From: Ypsolopha sequella
Lineage: Eukaryota; Arthropoda; Insecta; Lepidoptera; Ypsolophidae
Direction of reading: 5' to 3'
Assembly: GCA_934047225.1 (NCBI GenBank)
Contig: OW203997.1
Span: forward strand, 9,782,417 to 9,846,416
Length of the DNA: 64,000 nt
Shown piece after piece: positions 43,901 to 58,900 of the stretch. The notes under the pieces are model-generated. The model did no database searches. It had not been told where the DNA came from and saw only the letters and a list, made by a program, of their open reading frames with translations. Position 1 is the first letter of the stretch; each line of letters starts with the position of its first letter. A program made the position numbers and the translations under genes.

Positions 43901-46900
43901 TTGTCACGACCAGGGCTTGAATTCGAATATTCGAATAACGAAGATTTTTTAAAAATTAATTTGGCTTATTGGCACTTCAAGACATGATCACTATAAACAG
44001 TTTTTGGCTTTTTTTATTATTCAAAAAAAAAATAATATTCAAATACCAAAAAAAATTCAATTTTTCGAATATTGCAAGCTCTGTGAAATGAAAATCACAG
44101 TCCACATTTGGTGCACCCACTTCGCTGATGACCATTAGTACGTCCACATAACTTAATGTTAATAACTTACCAAAGAAGCCACGTATCTCGAACAGAGCAA
44201 AGCTCTTGCAGCGCTGTACACGGTGAACAGAGGTTTGCATTTAGCAGCTTGAGTGGCTGCAGCGGACAGGACGTGGGTCCTCCAACCAGCCACATGAGAT
44301 ATCAGCCGATTCGTGTATATTGATACCTTCTATAACAAGACAAGGAATATCAGAAAATTCTGTCAAGCGTACATCATACCTACATAATGAACGTCATGAA
44401 ATCAGATTTATTTAAGGGAAATAATAAATCTTTGCGACCTGAATATTAGTTTGTGACAACCCCTGACATCTAATTTGCTACATTGGCAACAGGAATATAA
44501 TAGCGCTTTCGAATAAACTAATTCGAATTCGTTTTACAATCCGTAATTGCAAAAAAAGCAGCATATTTTTCTATAAGAGCAATTCGATTATTAATTAGTC
44601 TATCAATTACTGATTCAGCGATCGATTTCATAAACCAGCAAATTCTTTTTTATAAAGCTTCTAATGTTGCACGACAATAAAATATATCTTTGATATCCGC
44701 TAACAGCATTGTCAATTTTATTTCAGCTGCTGCAGGCGGATTGTAAGAAATCCGCTCAAAACTTTATTAAACTTAATACCTATGTTTCCATTTTATGATT
44801 TACGATTTTATGAATCCTGTTTATTAGATGTTCTGTTAATTAAATAGCATCCTTTATTTTAGTTTCGACCTTATCTATTTATAATGAGTTTAACGTTTTC
44901 ATATTTTTGGTATCCTTGTTATACGAGTAATTCTGCACCGGTATGTCGCGGACCTTAGACTATACATGTATACTTAGTTTATACAGTGTGTCCCTCGTAC
45001 AAGTGCACATCCGAAAGTGGGTGAAACTAGATCTAAATATATCGACAAAAACAAAGAAAACATTTTTTTTGTATTTTTTTTTTATCTTGAAAAAATACTC
45101 TACCTAGGTATTTTTGTATGGGACGCGAGCCGTCGCGAGCGCAGTGCCTTTGGTTAACCGCTCGTAGGAAATATTGTATTTATGTTAGAACGTTGTATTT
45201 TTTTTTTGTTACAAAGATAATGGAATAGGCAATGATAAATAGGAATAAAAGTATAGTAAAATGGGGACATTATTTTGAAAAAAATTGACTATTACTGAAA
45301 AAAAAGACGGAAAAATTAAAGAAATAATCTTTTAGGATATTATTTTTATGGTAATGGTAGTTGATTATATTTTTTGATTTGGTATGCAACGTCTATTCTT
45401 AAGGATTATAACAGTTTTGTTTCATTCCATTACTTGCGATAGATCAAAAGCTATGACATATTTTATACATAGTCTCAATGGTAGGCAAAAAAAATTTAAA
45501 TCGTAAATTAATAAAACAAAGATTTTCTAAAAAAAAACCTTTTTTTGTCGATAAAATAAGGTCTAGTTTCACCCCTTTTCGGATGTGCAATTGTACGAGG
45601 GACACACTGTATATGTAAGAAACCTGTATACTCTAAAGTCGCAGACAAAGAGACTACTAAGCTTTGCTGTAAGGATTTTAGTTTTTCAATGGTACCTATA
45701 CAGTATTCTTAAAGTAATAATAATTATGTTTTATGTTTTTCAATGCATGTGCTCGTAAAGGCCCAATTTTCATGCATCAAAACCGAACAAAAAGTCGATT
45801 ATTTTGCCCTAGGGCTTTATTATTATTATTTTTTTTAATTTATTTACAATGGTTGGCTAACCTGCAGCCTTTCCTGTGTACCATAAATTTTATACCTTTT
45901 TTCCATTGTTTAACGGCTCTGGATACAGTCCTTTTGAGCCAGTCATAATTTAAAGTTCACAAGCTTATATTTGTTTTATTTCCTCACATTATGCATTGAA
46001 ATACGTAGTATGATACACGGGCGTAAGAGCAATAAATTACTCGGTTCCGTTTAAAACACGAGTGTACGTAATTTATTCCTTTTCGCCCTTGTAGCATAAA
46101 CTACTATTATTAGTCTGTGAAAACTTTTTTGGTCTGTGATTATTTAGTGTGTTCTTTATGTATGTTTTATTTTGTAGACTGTATGCTTTCCTTATTAAAT
46201 TATATTTACCTTCACACCGATGGGACTGTCTAAGGAATCTTGCTCGTGTTTTGTCTGAAAGATCTTTTATACTGGATCTGTATTTATTTTTGGAAAACAC
46301 GAAATAAATCAGTCAATGCGACGTATGGCGATCCATAAAGGTTATCGATAGCCAACTAAACACGAACAAATATTCCTTAAACCAACCTATAAAACCTAGC
46401 TTAACCTAAACCTAACATATTGCCTAGCTATATGTTACAGTACATACTATTATTTATTCAACTTTGCCCGCTGGACTGACGATCTGAAGGACGTTGCGGG
46501 TGGCGGCTGGATGAGGATGACTGAGGACCGCCAAGAGTGGTGTAATATTGTGGAGGCCTATGTCCAGCAGTGGACGAATACGGGCTGATGGATGGATGGA
46601 TGGATGAGGATATAACTTTGCTACTATTTTATGTACCTTATTGTACATGTACACCGCCTTTTCAGCAATCCTATCGTACAATTTCTTGTACCTAAAGGTT
46701 GTCTGGAAGAGATCGCTTTAAGCGATAAGACCACCTATTTGTACTCACCCTTTGTACTCGAATTTTTAAGACCAATTGATTGTATTCTTCTGTTTTGTGG
46801 TGTGACAATAAAGTTATTTTTCAATGCATGTGCTCGTAAAGGCCCACTTTTTATGCATCAAAACCGAACAAAAAGTCGATTATTTTGCCCTAGGGCTTTA

Positions 46901-49900
46901 TTATTATTTTTTTTTTTATTTATTTATAATGGTTGGCTAACCTGCAGCCTTTCCTGTGTACCATAGACGTTATACTTTTTTTTCCACTGTTTAACGGCTC
47001 TGGATACAGTCCTTTTGAGCCAATTATAATTTAAAGTTCACAAGATTATATTTGTTTTCATTTCCTCACACTATGCATTGAAAAATGTAGTATGATACAC
47101 GGGCGTAAAAGCAATAAATTACTCGGTTACGTTTAAAACACTCGCTACGCTCGTGTTTTAAATCGTCCTCGTAATTTATTCCTTTGCGCCCTTGTAGCAT
47201 AAACTACTATTATTAGTCTGTGAAAACTTTTTTGGTCTGTGATTATTTAGTGTGTTCTTTATGTATGTTTTATTTTGTAGACTGTATGCTTTCCTTATTA
47301 AAACTAAATAAATAAATAATGCGCATACAAATCTTCGCCACTGTTCGGCAAAGTTCGTATTTCCTTACACGTTCTATATAACCAATAAGGTCACGTGGTA
47401 CTTCCGGTCGCTCGCCTATAGATTTGTATGTGCATTATAACTTTGAGAGTAATCTCATAGGTAATCCGTGAATCACTCATTGCTACCCACCCAATTCTTA
47501 TTTGGTGATTAATCGATTTGAGTTGGCAATGTGATTCTTCCGCAGTATGTAACTACTTATGGCCGTCCATATATTAGGCCTTTACATATGAAATTGCCGT
47601 TTTCTATAGATAATTTGAAGGAAACTTCATTTTCAGTACTAACATTTTTGCATTTTTTTTACGAATAATATATCTAAATAATAATATGTAATTTTTGGTC
47701 AGCTGTAAAAAATTATTACGAATCTTATCATGAAAATAGATGGCATTTAGGACAAACTGCTTTTTAAATTTGAATTTTGAACAGACAATAAAAACAAAAT
47801 TTAATACGTAGATGTAAAACCTTGAAATCAACTTTCAAAGAAAAAACAAATAATGGAAATAGCTATTGAATAACAGGAACTATGACCTCATGAATCTGTA
47901 AGAAAATTTCGGCAATTTCATATATAAAGAAACCTATTATTACGCCATCTGAAATTAGGGGGGGGGGGTCTGGTCAGCGGATGATGGTAATATCATGAGC
48001 GTAGATGGCAATAATGGGGGTCTTGCCAAAAGAAAAAAACTATTGTTGAAACAACAATATTAATTTTCTAAGGTGGTAGAGCTGATGCCGGGCTCGACTG
48101 TGGAGGTACCACCATCTTACTTAGAGACCCCCTCGAAGTAATTCAGGGGAGAGTAAGAGGACAGCTCACAGGCAAAAAACCAGGAGGCCCACCATGCCTG
48201 GGACCGATGGATGGTGGTATATCCATCCCTAATAGCCGGGCCTTATATGGAACAGACTGGTGACGGGCAGCGGCGTCACTGGTGCGAGGGTTCCAGCACC
48301 GCGCCCAAAAACCCGCCTGCTCAGCGTGTGTGAGTATGGGCAATTCTTCCAGGATGACCGCTGGGAGTGGCGAAGTCCTGAAATGGCTTATGTTCAACAG
48401 TGGACGAACTAGGCTGATGGATGGATTAATTTTGTAATACAGATAACGAAAATTACATAAGTTTTGTGAGAGGCGGGGGTCATTTGATAATGACGATAGG
48501 ATGATTGTAGGAGGGGGTCGAAAATCGGCAAAAATCGATGACGTTAGATTATAAATGGACGGCCCCTTAGTTAAATGTCAAAGCACGATACAAGTAAGCA
48601 ATCGGAAATCTAATAACCTTCGAATGCATGGCGTATCAAGATGTCATTTCGGTCCTCCCATGATCACAAGCCTACACGCACCGAGACCAATTGTTATTCA
48701 AGGTGTTTATGGAGTGGCCAGAAAAAATAAATTTTATAAGAAAGGATAAAAAAATAAAAACAGGCCAAGTGCGAGTCGGACTCGCGCACGAAGGGTTCCT
48801 TACCATTATCTATAAAAACGGCAAAAAACATGTCTGTTGTATGGGAGCGCCCTTAATGAATGAATGAATGAATTAAATATTTATTTTATTCTGTTTTTTA
48901 GTATTTGTCGTTATAGCGGCAACAGAAATACATCATCTGTGAAAATTTCAACTGTCTAACTATCACGGTTCATGAGATACAGCCTGGTGACAGACGGACA
49001 GACAGACAGTGGAGTCTTAGTAATAGGGTCCCGTTGGTTACCTTTTGGGTACGGAACCCTAAAAATAAACGTACATTGTTGCAGTAAAAGATACTTTACT
49101 AGCAGACGGTAGCTTTCCTCGCGTGGATCCAGTTTCTGTCATTGCCGTAGAAATTTTCTAAAATATCTGTTTAGAGGATGTCTACGTCAAAATAGATCTA
49201 ATTCATGTCCAGCCGTTTGGTCTAGGCTTTGATAGGTCAGTAAGAGAATTCCTTTATACTACCTTCACGAGTAGCTAATGCGTTGGGACTTTGTCTAAAT
49301 AATTCTAAATGATATTTGTTTAAGAACGGTCAGATATAATAGTAGATTATGCACTAAGGGAATAAAGCAGTGTCTTACGTCACGGGCGGCATATTGAACC
49401 CTGAGCGTAACGAGGGACTCAGTTAACTCCTGAGCGTAGCGAGGGAGTTATATAGAGTCCTGAGTAAAGCGAGGGGTTCAAGCTGCCCAAGACAAAGACA
49501 GGCTTTATTCCAGAGGAGCATACTCTACTTTCCACACCTTCTGCGAGACAATAAAAAGTTTGACATTTTTTATCAACATTAATAATTCAATAAAATTCAC
49601 TGACAATCATAGCACCTAACACCGTCTTTTGTTTCACATTCTTTGTAAACGCTTTTTTTCTTTTTGTTGAATTCTGCTTATGGTGGCCAGTTCGATTTTC
49701 GAACAAACCTTTTTACAATCCCATATGGGCATTTGTTTTCCACGAGTTTCCACACGAATTTGACGTTCCAAAATTAAATCACTTTAATCCCTAGGGATTT
49801 TCATAAGACTTTATATCCCTTGAGATATAATGCGTTACTTTACGTTGAGGTTCCATGATATGTAATTGGACATTGTCGCGCAGGTGGTGTGAAAAGAATT

Positions 49901-52900
49901 AAAAACAATTACTGAAAGAGAGATGACACTGACTTGGGATCATAGACATAAAGAGTCAAAAGCATGAATGTATAATTAGGGCAACAAACAAAATATACAG
50001 ACAAGCGGCCGAAAACAAAAGACATCCGAGAGCATTAGCAATTTAATTTGAAAACCATTTCTAGATTTTGGTTTAATTAGCCGTATTTTAGAACTTGTGG
50101 TCTAAAAAACCTCATGATGATGAATATTTTAACGAAAAAGCTGCAACTTCTATTTGGCTTCATGTGACGTCAATTAAGAAAAGGCTGTTCAGAAATGTGT
50201 CCTTTGATATCAAGATAAATTTATAATAATTTGCTTCCGACTGATTTGACAGATGGATGTCGGATGAGATAACAAACAGAGAGGGACCACTTTTTTATAA
50301 GCAATAACAAATCACAATCAGTATAATGCCTAAAATATCTCAAGAGCCATCATATCTGAAAATTCTGTTAAAAAAAATCATAAAAAAATAACGATCTATT
50401 ATATAAACCATAATAATAAAAACCATGGTCTAAAACGGCGTAAATTCTCTGGCAAAAAATTAAAAAAATCTTGTTTAAAAAATAAAAAAGTTGTACTCGT
50501 GCGCCACTTTATATGGGTACAGAACTCTTTAAAAATTTTGGTAAATAACAACAACATAGATAGAGGCCATAACAACATCAAGGCAATAAAAAACAAGGCA
50601 CTAAAACGGTAGCGCCAGACAAACAATTCAGACCTCTCTGAGTACGGAACCCAAATTTTTATTATTTCTTGTTTTACTCGTATATTTAAGATCAAGCTTC
50701 AAAATATAATGTTAAAAACATGCTTCCTTTTCGATGTTTCCTAAAGACAATTTTTTTTTGTTTTGTCTTGATAGAGGCCACGTATTCTGTGAAAATTTAA
50801 ACTGGCTACCTATTAAGGCTTAAGTTGTAGACTCCTGTGACGGAAAGACGGACAGACACAGAGGCATAGATAGTAACAGGGTCCCATTTGACACCTTTCG
50901 GGTACGGAAGCCAAAAAATTTATTTTTTATTTACATAATCTATCCGTTATCACAATACCTTCTGAGCAATAACCTCCCCCTGGTTGTCAATATAGAACTG
51001 AGCAGTGTGAATGTGACTTAAGGATATGTTCAGTTTCCTCCTGAATGGCATCAGCTGAAGTTCCAGTTCTGTCAGTTTGAAGACTATGTCTGCCTTATAC
51101 TGCTCCAGAGGCTTGATGCTCGTTACTTGGACTCTTTGAGTTCTTGATGCTGAAAAAGTAGAATTGTTATAAGTTTGTAACTGAGATCTCCTGAGGATGT
51201 CTAAGATAAAAGATTTAAATTTTTTAGGGTCACTGTATATGGTACTATAATGTATATGTCGTAAGTAAATTGTCAAAGCCGTGAAATTATAATTTCACTG
51301 GATAAGGTTAGGTTAGTGTTACGGACGCCCCGGAGGCCAGGACCTTATTTAGTGTTTTTTACTATTTATCTAATACTCCTTTTTTTAAATTCTGAAATAT
51401 GTCGAGTTTTGAAATGGAGTTGGATTTGAGATGTGAACCATTTTTTCTTATAAACCTTTGTTTTGGATCTAAGTTCTTATCATTATACAGTCCACAACAG
51501 TCAGTAAAAAAAAAACGTGACAAAAAACTACCGTGCAATGATAGAAGAAAGTGAAGAACCTACACAAGATTCGAACTTCTAAAACGGCACACAACATAAA
51601 TAACTTCAGTCAATTACGTAGTATTGCAATGTAACATTGACACGTGGAACTCATAATTATCGTGAGCGAAAAAGATACAAGACTTTAATGTTGCTGTGCG
51701 TCGTCCGGTACGACGTCCGTCGTGCGCTGACACCGACGCGATACTGAGTTCAGGTGGGCAAATTAGCCAAGTTTTAACGTGCCACTTGCGGATCGCCTAT
51801 AACCTATCAATATTTCTTCTAATATCATTGCGTGCAATCATAACAATTTACCTGCGATGTATTTAATGGGAATATAATGATAATGGTGGTCGGCACATAG
51901 TGGAATACATTTTTTTTGGAATTAAACACAAACCCACAATGTCCACACAATGTTGTGGAAAAGTACAAGTTTTTAGTTCCAACAAAGATCCGTTTCCCGA
52001 TATGTCGGGAACTATTTTGTAATAACGTGTTGATATTACCTAAAGCCTCCAACCTGCCTGAAGTAGTAAGATCAGTAACTTGGGCAGCAACGTTTTCTAA
52101 CTGGTCAGCAAGTGACAGCAAGTCCCTGCCAACCACTGGCCCGTTGTATTCTGCTCTGAAACAAGTGATATGTTTAAATTTAACATTGATTGCTTCCAAA
52201 AAAGTCCAAGCGTTTAAACTCGTATAATGTACACTCCCCGGCACCACAAAATAACCACTTACAAAAGGGTTCACTCCGCATGACTAGCGAAAACAGGCCC
52301 ACGCACACATAGACGCGTACGTACGACGGGTATTACGTCTGAATGGGGCGTTTTGAATAGGGCGCGGCCCATTCGGACGTAAACTGAAATCGACTACGTT
52401 CGAATGGGGCGGTCGTAAAATTTTTAAACGGTAATGTCACTTACAGAATACATGAACATTTGGCAATGTTATTTTTTATCATTATATCAGTAAGATTTAC
52501 TCTACACTAATTATATATTTATTTGCTTTAAATCAAATACGTACAGAAACATGACAGAAACAGATCATCATAACCCGGTTTGCACGATCTCAAGTAGCTA
52601 GTTTAACAATGACCCTTTCTGGTCAACCAATCACAAATGAACTGCTTATCTGTGACGAGTGTGACGTCAGAGGACTAGCGAAAAGCATTTTTTTTTCAAG
52701 TCTATTCACTGTAGTTTTTTTAACAGTCTGCTCGTGTAGTGCGTTATGTTTGTGAATTATTTGTGGGATAAAATGGGATAAAACAATTAGCGGTAAGTAC
52801 TTATAAATAGTTATATAAAACTATAATTCCCTTGCGGTGTGACTCCATTTTTGTAGGCGACTGTACTTAATTATTGATGTTACATTGAAATTTTTTTACG

Positions 52901-55900
52901 CCCCATTCGAACGTAGTCAATTTCAGTTTACGTCCGAATTGGCCGCGCCCCATTCAAAACGCTCCATTCAGACGTAATACCCGTCGTACGTACGCGTCTA
53001 TGCATGTGTGCGTTTGTTTTCGCTCGTTGGTAGGGGTCTGCCTTCTGGTAGTATCTATTTTGTGCTGGCACGGTTCTAGAGGCATGAGCAACAAAGTAGT
53101 AGAAATCTGCGCATACAATTTTGTACAGACGGATCGAAAATATCACTTACTTGCGCATTCTAGGTCATGCCCTCAGAACCGTGCCGGGCAGTGTACGCGT
53201 GTCGTTTTAAAGACAAATCAAGGTATTTTTTAAATATGCCATTTATTATTTTCTGTATTATGCGGACGGCATAAACATTTCGCTAAACGTTTTTGATCTT
53301 GAAATTCGCCGGAATCAATTTCTTATACAATAATTAAAGAATTTGAATTTGCGGTCTATGAAGCATAAAACGTCCAAATCATTGCTAATTGCAAACATTA
53401 GTCAATGCGTTCCGGGGCTGAACCGCTACCTATTCACTACCAATAAATATTTATTTGTAAATAGCCTTGTTTTAAATAGCTAAAGCATTTATGTAAATTG
53501 CCTATTTATCAAATAGAGCCACAATGTATGCCATCAACAATGACGTTCGTTAGATAATAATGAAACCGTCGAATTTGAATTTGCTGCAATTCGTGGGCTT
53601 GATTAGCATAGAAACGTGGAAGCGCCGGATAAAAAAAGCTAGTATGCAAAAAAATTGTCCAGCTTTGTAAAGTTAACATAAAATAGCGACAACGTTTCCA
53701 TCTAAAAAAAAACCGGCCAAGTGCGAGTCGGACTGGCGTACCTAGGGTTCCGTATTTATGATGAAAAATTTAATTTTGTATTTTTTTTCGTGAATTTCTC
53801 AACCGCTTTATTTTTCCTCTAATTTATACGTAAATTTAACATACATTACCATGATTTTTTTCATATTTTTCAGTTCACCAGTTTCGGAGATATACTTATT
53901 TTTGTGGTTTTTTAAAGATTTCTCGGAACAAATGCAAGTAAATATAGTACAAGTATAAATTTTTATAATCAAATTTTTAATATCCACAATTTGATACTCA
54001 TATTGTATTTTTAGGATAACATTTTTTATTTTGTTAACTTTTGTTTTGGACATATTTTAAACAATTTCCAGTTTTTCATACTTTTTTTACATCGTAATTG
54101 TGGACATATTTATGCTAATTTTGTGCCAAATTTTATGTCTTTATCTTTAGCGGTGCTAAGGTTATGAGGCTGTGGCATACGGACGGAAGGACGGACAATG
54201 GAGTCTAACCATAAAGGTTCCTTTTGTACCTTTTAGGTACAGAACCCTAACTAGGTGAAAAATAATTGGCGAATGCTAGCGTTGCCGCTCGTTCCGTTTC
54301 ACGAGCGGCGACGCTAGCATTCGCCAAAAGATAAACGACTTATTAGGTAGAATCCACGGATGTTGATACTAAGCATTGCAATTTTTGGGACACGTTCATT
54401 GTGGGTGATCGGTACCATTATGTTCTCTTCTTCTCTTCTACTTCTCGTTTTTTTTGTACATATAAAATACAACACCTATCTGTATATGCGAGTATGTATG
54501 AAAGCTACTGAAGAGGTAAAGGTTTAACAGTAAAGTTTTAAGGCTATATAGCCAAACAAACTGAACAGCTATAATTTTTATTTGCATTATATTTTTGCTT
54601 ATAACTTGAAAACTACCAACAATTAAAATGTGGTTTTGAGGCTCCTTTAAGCACTCCAAAAAACCTCTCCAAGCGGCATACATTGAGATACATCTCTTTT
54701 ATTTCCAAAATAATAGTAGTTTATGCTACAAGGGCGAAAAGGAATAAATTACGAAAAGGAATAATTAGGACGATTTAAAACACGAGCGTAGCGAGTGTTT
54801 TAAACGTAACCGAGTAATTTATTGCTCTTACGCCCGTGTATCATACTACGTTTTTCAATGCATAGTGTGAGGAAATAAAACAAATATAATCTTATGAACT
54901 TTAAATTATGATTGTCTCAAAAGGACTGTATCCAGAGCCGTTTAACAGTGGAAAAAAGTATGACATTTATGGTACACAGGAAAGGCTGCAGGATAGCCAA
55001 CAATTGTAAATAAATAAATAAAATAAAAAATAATAAAGCCATAGGGCAAAATAATCGACTTTCTGTTCGGTTTTGATGTATAAAAAGTGGGCATTTACGA
55101 GCACTTGCATTGAAAAAAAAATTAAGGTCCCACCTGTACTTAGCCAATTCCACGTCAGAAACTTTCAGCATGTCGGTCAATATCCCACTCAGTCCAGCTG
55201 AGACGCTTTTTAAGAACCCCACATCCAGTGATGACGTCAACCTTCCAAGGTCAGCTTGCAGTTCCTCCCATTCGAAGTAGGAAGTCTCTTTGTTCACATC
55301 TAGAACCTTGTCAAGCTGAAAGACGTTGTAGGCTGGACGGTCTTTTTCGCAGTCTCTTGAAAGGAGGAAAAGAGGAGTTGATTTAGATGGCCTAAGCATG
55401 AGTCTGTAGCACAGTGCTCCCAAAGTAATATTGCGCATACAAATCTTCGCCACTGTTCGGCAAAGTTCGTATTTCCTTACACTTTCTATAGAATCATTAT
55501 GGTCACGTGGTACGTCCGGTCGCTCGGCTATATATTTGTATGCGCATTATTTCTTTGGGAGTACTGTACGTCGTTTTGTGATTGCGTTTTGCTATTTACG
55601 AAATCATCAGTTATGAAAAGAAATAAGGAATTGTTATTACATATGGCTTGAACACTCACGTGTGATTGTTGTTGATATGACAAGCTTGAAAAAAAAAGTT
55701 ACAAAATCTCCTCTATGGTCTAATGGTTTAAATACTCGACAACTAATCCGGTTCTGTTGAAAAGGTCGGTGACTCAGCTTTTGTCCCTTAAGCCAGAAGC
55801 AAAGGGACGCTGTTATTCTGTCACTGCCTGTTCATCCATAAGGATACTTAAAACGATAAACAAAAATTAACACAACTATGATTAAAACACATAAAAAACA

Positions 55901-58900
55901 ATAGTCATTTTTAGGAACTTGGAACTTCTATTATATATACTAATTTAACTGTGTAACATATACCGACAAAATAAATTAAACATAGCAAACTTAAATTTCT
56001 CACGATCACCTGGTTTATATAATGAACCTCCGAATAAAATACTGAACTTCCGAAAGAAATAGTAACTTACACATTACTTAAACAACATAGTCAAAAACAA
56101 AACTGTGAACCAAAAGCTACTACTATTTGAGTTGAACCTACTATTTGAGTAGGTATGTAAATGACCAAAAGTCAAAAATTGGTGCGACGACGAGCGAGGC
56201 GAGGAGGAGTGTGTTAGGTTTGTATGGAGATAAAATAAGGAGCAGAGCTAAGCGGTGCGGAGCGAGGTGAGGTCTCTATTTTTAAAAGAATTCATGACAT
56301 ATATAATAGTAGTTTATGCTACAAGGGCGAAAAGGAATAAATTACGAGGACGATTAGCTACGCTCGTGTTTTAAACGTAACCGAGTAATTTATTGCTCTT
56401 ACGCCCGTGTATCATACTACGTTTTTCAATGCATAGTGTGAGGAAATAAAACAAATATAATCTTTTGAACTTTAAATTATTATTGGCTCAAAAGGACTGT
56501 ATCCAGAGCCGTTAAACAGTGGAAAAAAAGTATAACATTTATGGTACACAGGAAAGGTTGCAGGTTAGACAACTTCTCGTAAATAAATTAAAAACAAATA
56601 ATAATAAAGCCCTAGAGCAAAATAATCGACTTTCTGTTCGGTTTTGTTGCATAAAAAGTGGGCCTTTACGAGCACTTGCATTGAAAACATTGATTTTTAT
56701 TCGGAGATCTACGATAAAAACAGCTGACAGTCGTTTTCGGTAGTTTTCGTATATTTATCAGCACAGAAGTTTTCGGTAGATTAGTATTTAAAGCAGTAAC
56801 ATTCATAAATTGAACATCCTCATTTTTATTTAGTTTTCGGAGCTATTACTATTGATTAAATAAAAATTTACTATTGATAATATACCTATATAAGTTCAAA
56901 TTTATTTACACAGTATATCATAGTAGTTCTTACTACATCAGCTTAAAGGTGATAATCATAGCAAAAGTTATACATTAGCTTGAGGTTGAGTGTACGTACA
57001 TGTGCAATATACATTTTCGTCGTCAAGTGTGTAATGGCGCAGTCATTTCAACCGACTTCGAAATGTCTGAGGAAAGCAACAAGTCCTGAATACTAGATTA
57101 TATAAATGGATGTGTAACTACTTAAAAGCTTTCATTGAATGAGGTAATAAAGTAGTAAATAACCATCGTCAATAATTGTTGTAGATCTACAAATTTGTTA
57201 TTTCTTGAGAACCGGTAAACAGATTAAGTTTTAATTTAGAACTCTATATGCGCTATATTAAGGAAGCTAATTAAGGATCAACCATGTATATCTACGCCGG
57301 GATCAAGCATCTATATCTACACCGGGATCAACCATATATATCTACACCGGGATCAACCATCTATTCCTACACCGGGATCCACTATTTATTTAATAAGTCA
57401 AGGAACATTCTACGGAACTAATCAGATAACTAAAATTATAACCTTTATTTTTTTCATTTCTGTTTTTCAGTCATAGGCAGACTGTATAACAATAATAATA
57501 ATAAAATACTATTATTGCACAATAACATTAAAGTCTGTACAGGGGCACACTTTTTGCTATTTAGCATTTCCTTTCAGTTAAACTTCGGTGTTGTAGAAAA
57601 TGTATGGTAGCGCCCAAAAAGAAAAGAAGGTGTATAAAGAAAAAAAAAACTGAATAAATGATACTATACAATACAGGGGGGATAAAATGTATATATAAAA
57701 ATTGTAAATCTACATAAGGCTTACAAATGTATTATTTCATATAAAAAGGAATACAAATCGAATATAAATGCTACATCATCACGGGTATATAATTAAACAG
57801 GAAGCAGCAAAATGAAGCTTAACCCGTAAAGTCCGAGTCTATAATCCTACCGCGGTCTGTAATGTCTGCGTTGCTATGATTACTAATGATGGCCGAAAGC
57901 GCAGCTCCAGGCCTCAGCATGGTCAGAATTGCAGCCCTTGATAGAAAAGCTGGAATAAAGGCCGAGACCGAAGGTCAAGGCCTTTATAGCGCGGACAGCA
58001 ATGGCTGCAATGATGACCAAGCTTGAAGGCCGAGAGCGTAGCTAAGCCAAGGTCGAGGCCATCATATATGGCCAGCAACGCAGTCATTGCGGACCAAGGC
58101 TTGTATAGTGCTTTAATCAAAAATGCTTGTATGTGGTAATTTGTACCTGACTATTTTTGAAACAGAGTCGAAAGAGGTGTGTCTGGATCGTAGCAGATAG
58201 AAATCTGTAGTCTCTGCGTAGCCCTCTGATAGACAGGCGTGAGTTTATGTTGTATACATTTTTGAAACAGAACTAGACAATACTGGATTTTTAAGAGTAT
58301 GACATAGCCAAAACAAAAACCAGTTCCGGGCGTGGCTTATTCTATTTTACGATAGCGCGCGGGGGGAAATTCGTCCCGGTCTCTAAGCTCGCGTCACCGT
58401 AGCAAAAATACGAATAGAGTGGACGAGGCAGGGTCAAAAGTAATACGTATTTTATGTTATCTTATTTATTAGTGTATTTCGATCATCGTCACACGGCATT
58501 GATCCTACTTGCTATCAGGTCAGGACGTAAATTTATTATGGTCGGCTAAAAGTGGTTTTTTGAGTGTTTGATTTATCAGTTGACCCTCGGAACATTTCAG
58601 ACACTCCTTTAGAGATACATAATAATATTGTGACGGTTAATTGTCACCATTACCCATTCTTTAAATATTTTTCGCCCGTTGAGCTGGTTTTACACTTGCG
58701 GGAAAATAAATTGGACCAAAAATTTCTTTACAAAAAATTTTTACTAAAGTTGTTATTACAAAAAGTGGAAACTAACAAATATTCTCAGAAGGAATGCACC
58801 ACGTCACTATCTATCTCACTGTAGCCTATATCAAATATGCCTCTCTCATTCAACTACGTTTAACTGCGTTACTATCTCATTCCAACTCATTTTAAATAGC

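Noticed and set aside
48143..48397. Minus-strand 84-codon frame rich in Pro, Ala and Arg
   Set aside because: It lies inside a SINE-like repeat whose tail and orientation are on the other strand; the frame follows from GC content.
54917..55453. 178-codon minus-strand frame as one protein
   Set aside because: Only 55355-55134 is exon. The start overlaps intron next to a MITE, and the end runs through the family J repeat. Splice sites and homology fix the smaller exon.
57276..57375. CRISPR array
   Set aside because: Four 25-bp units without unique spacers in an animal intron: a minisatellite.
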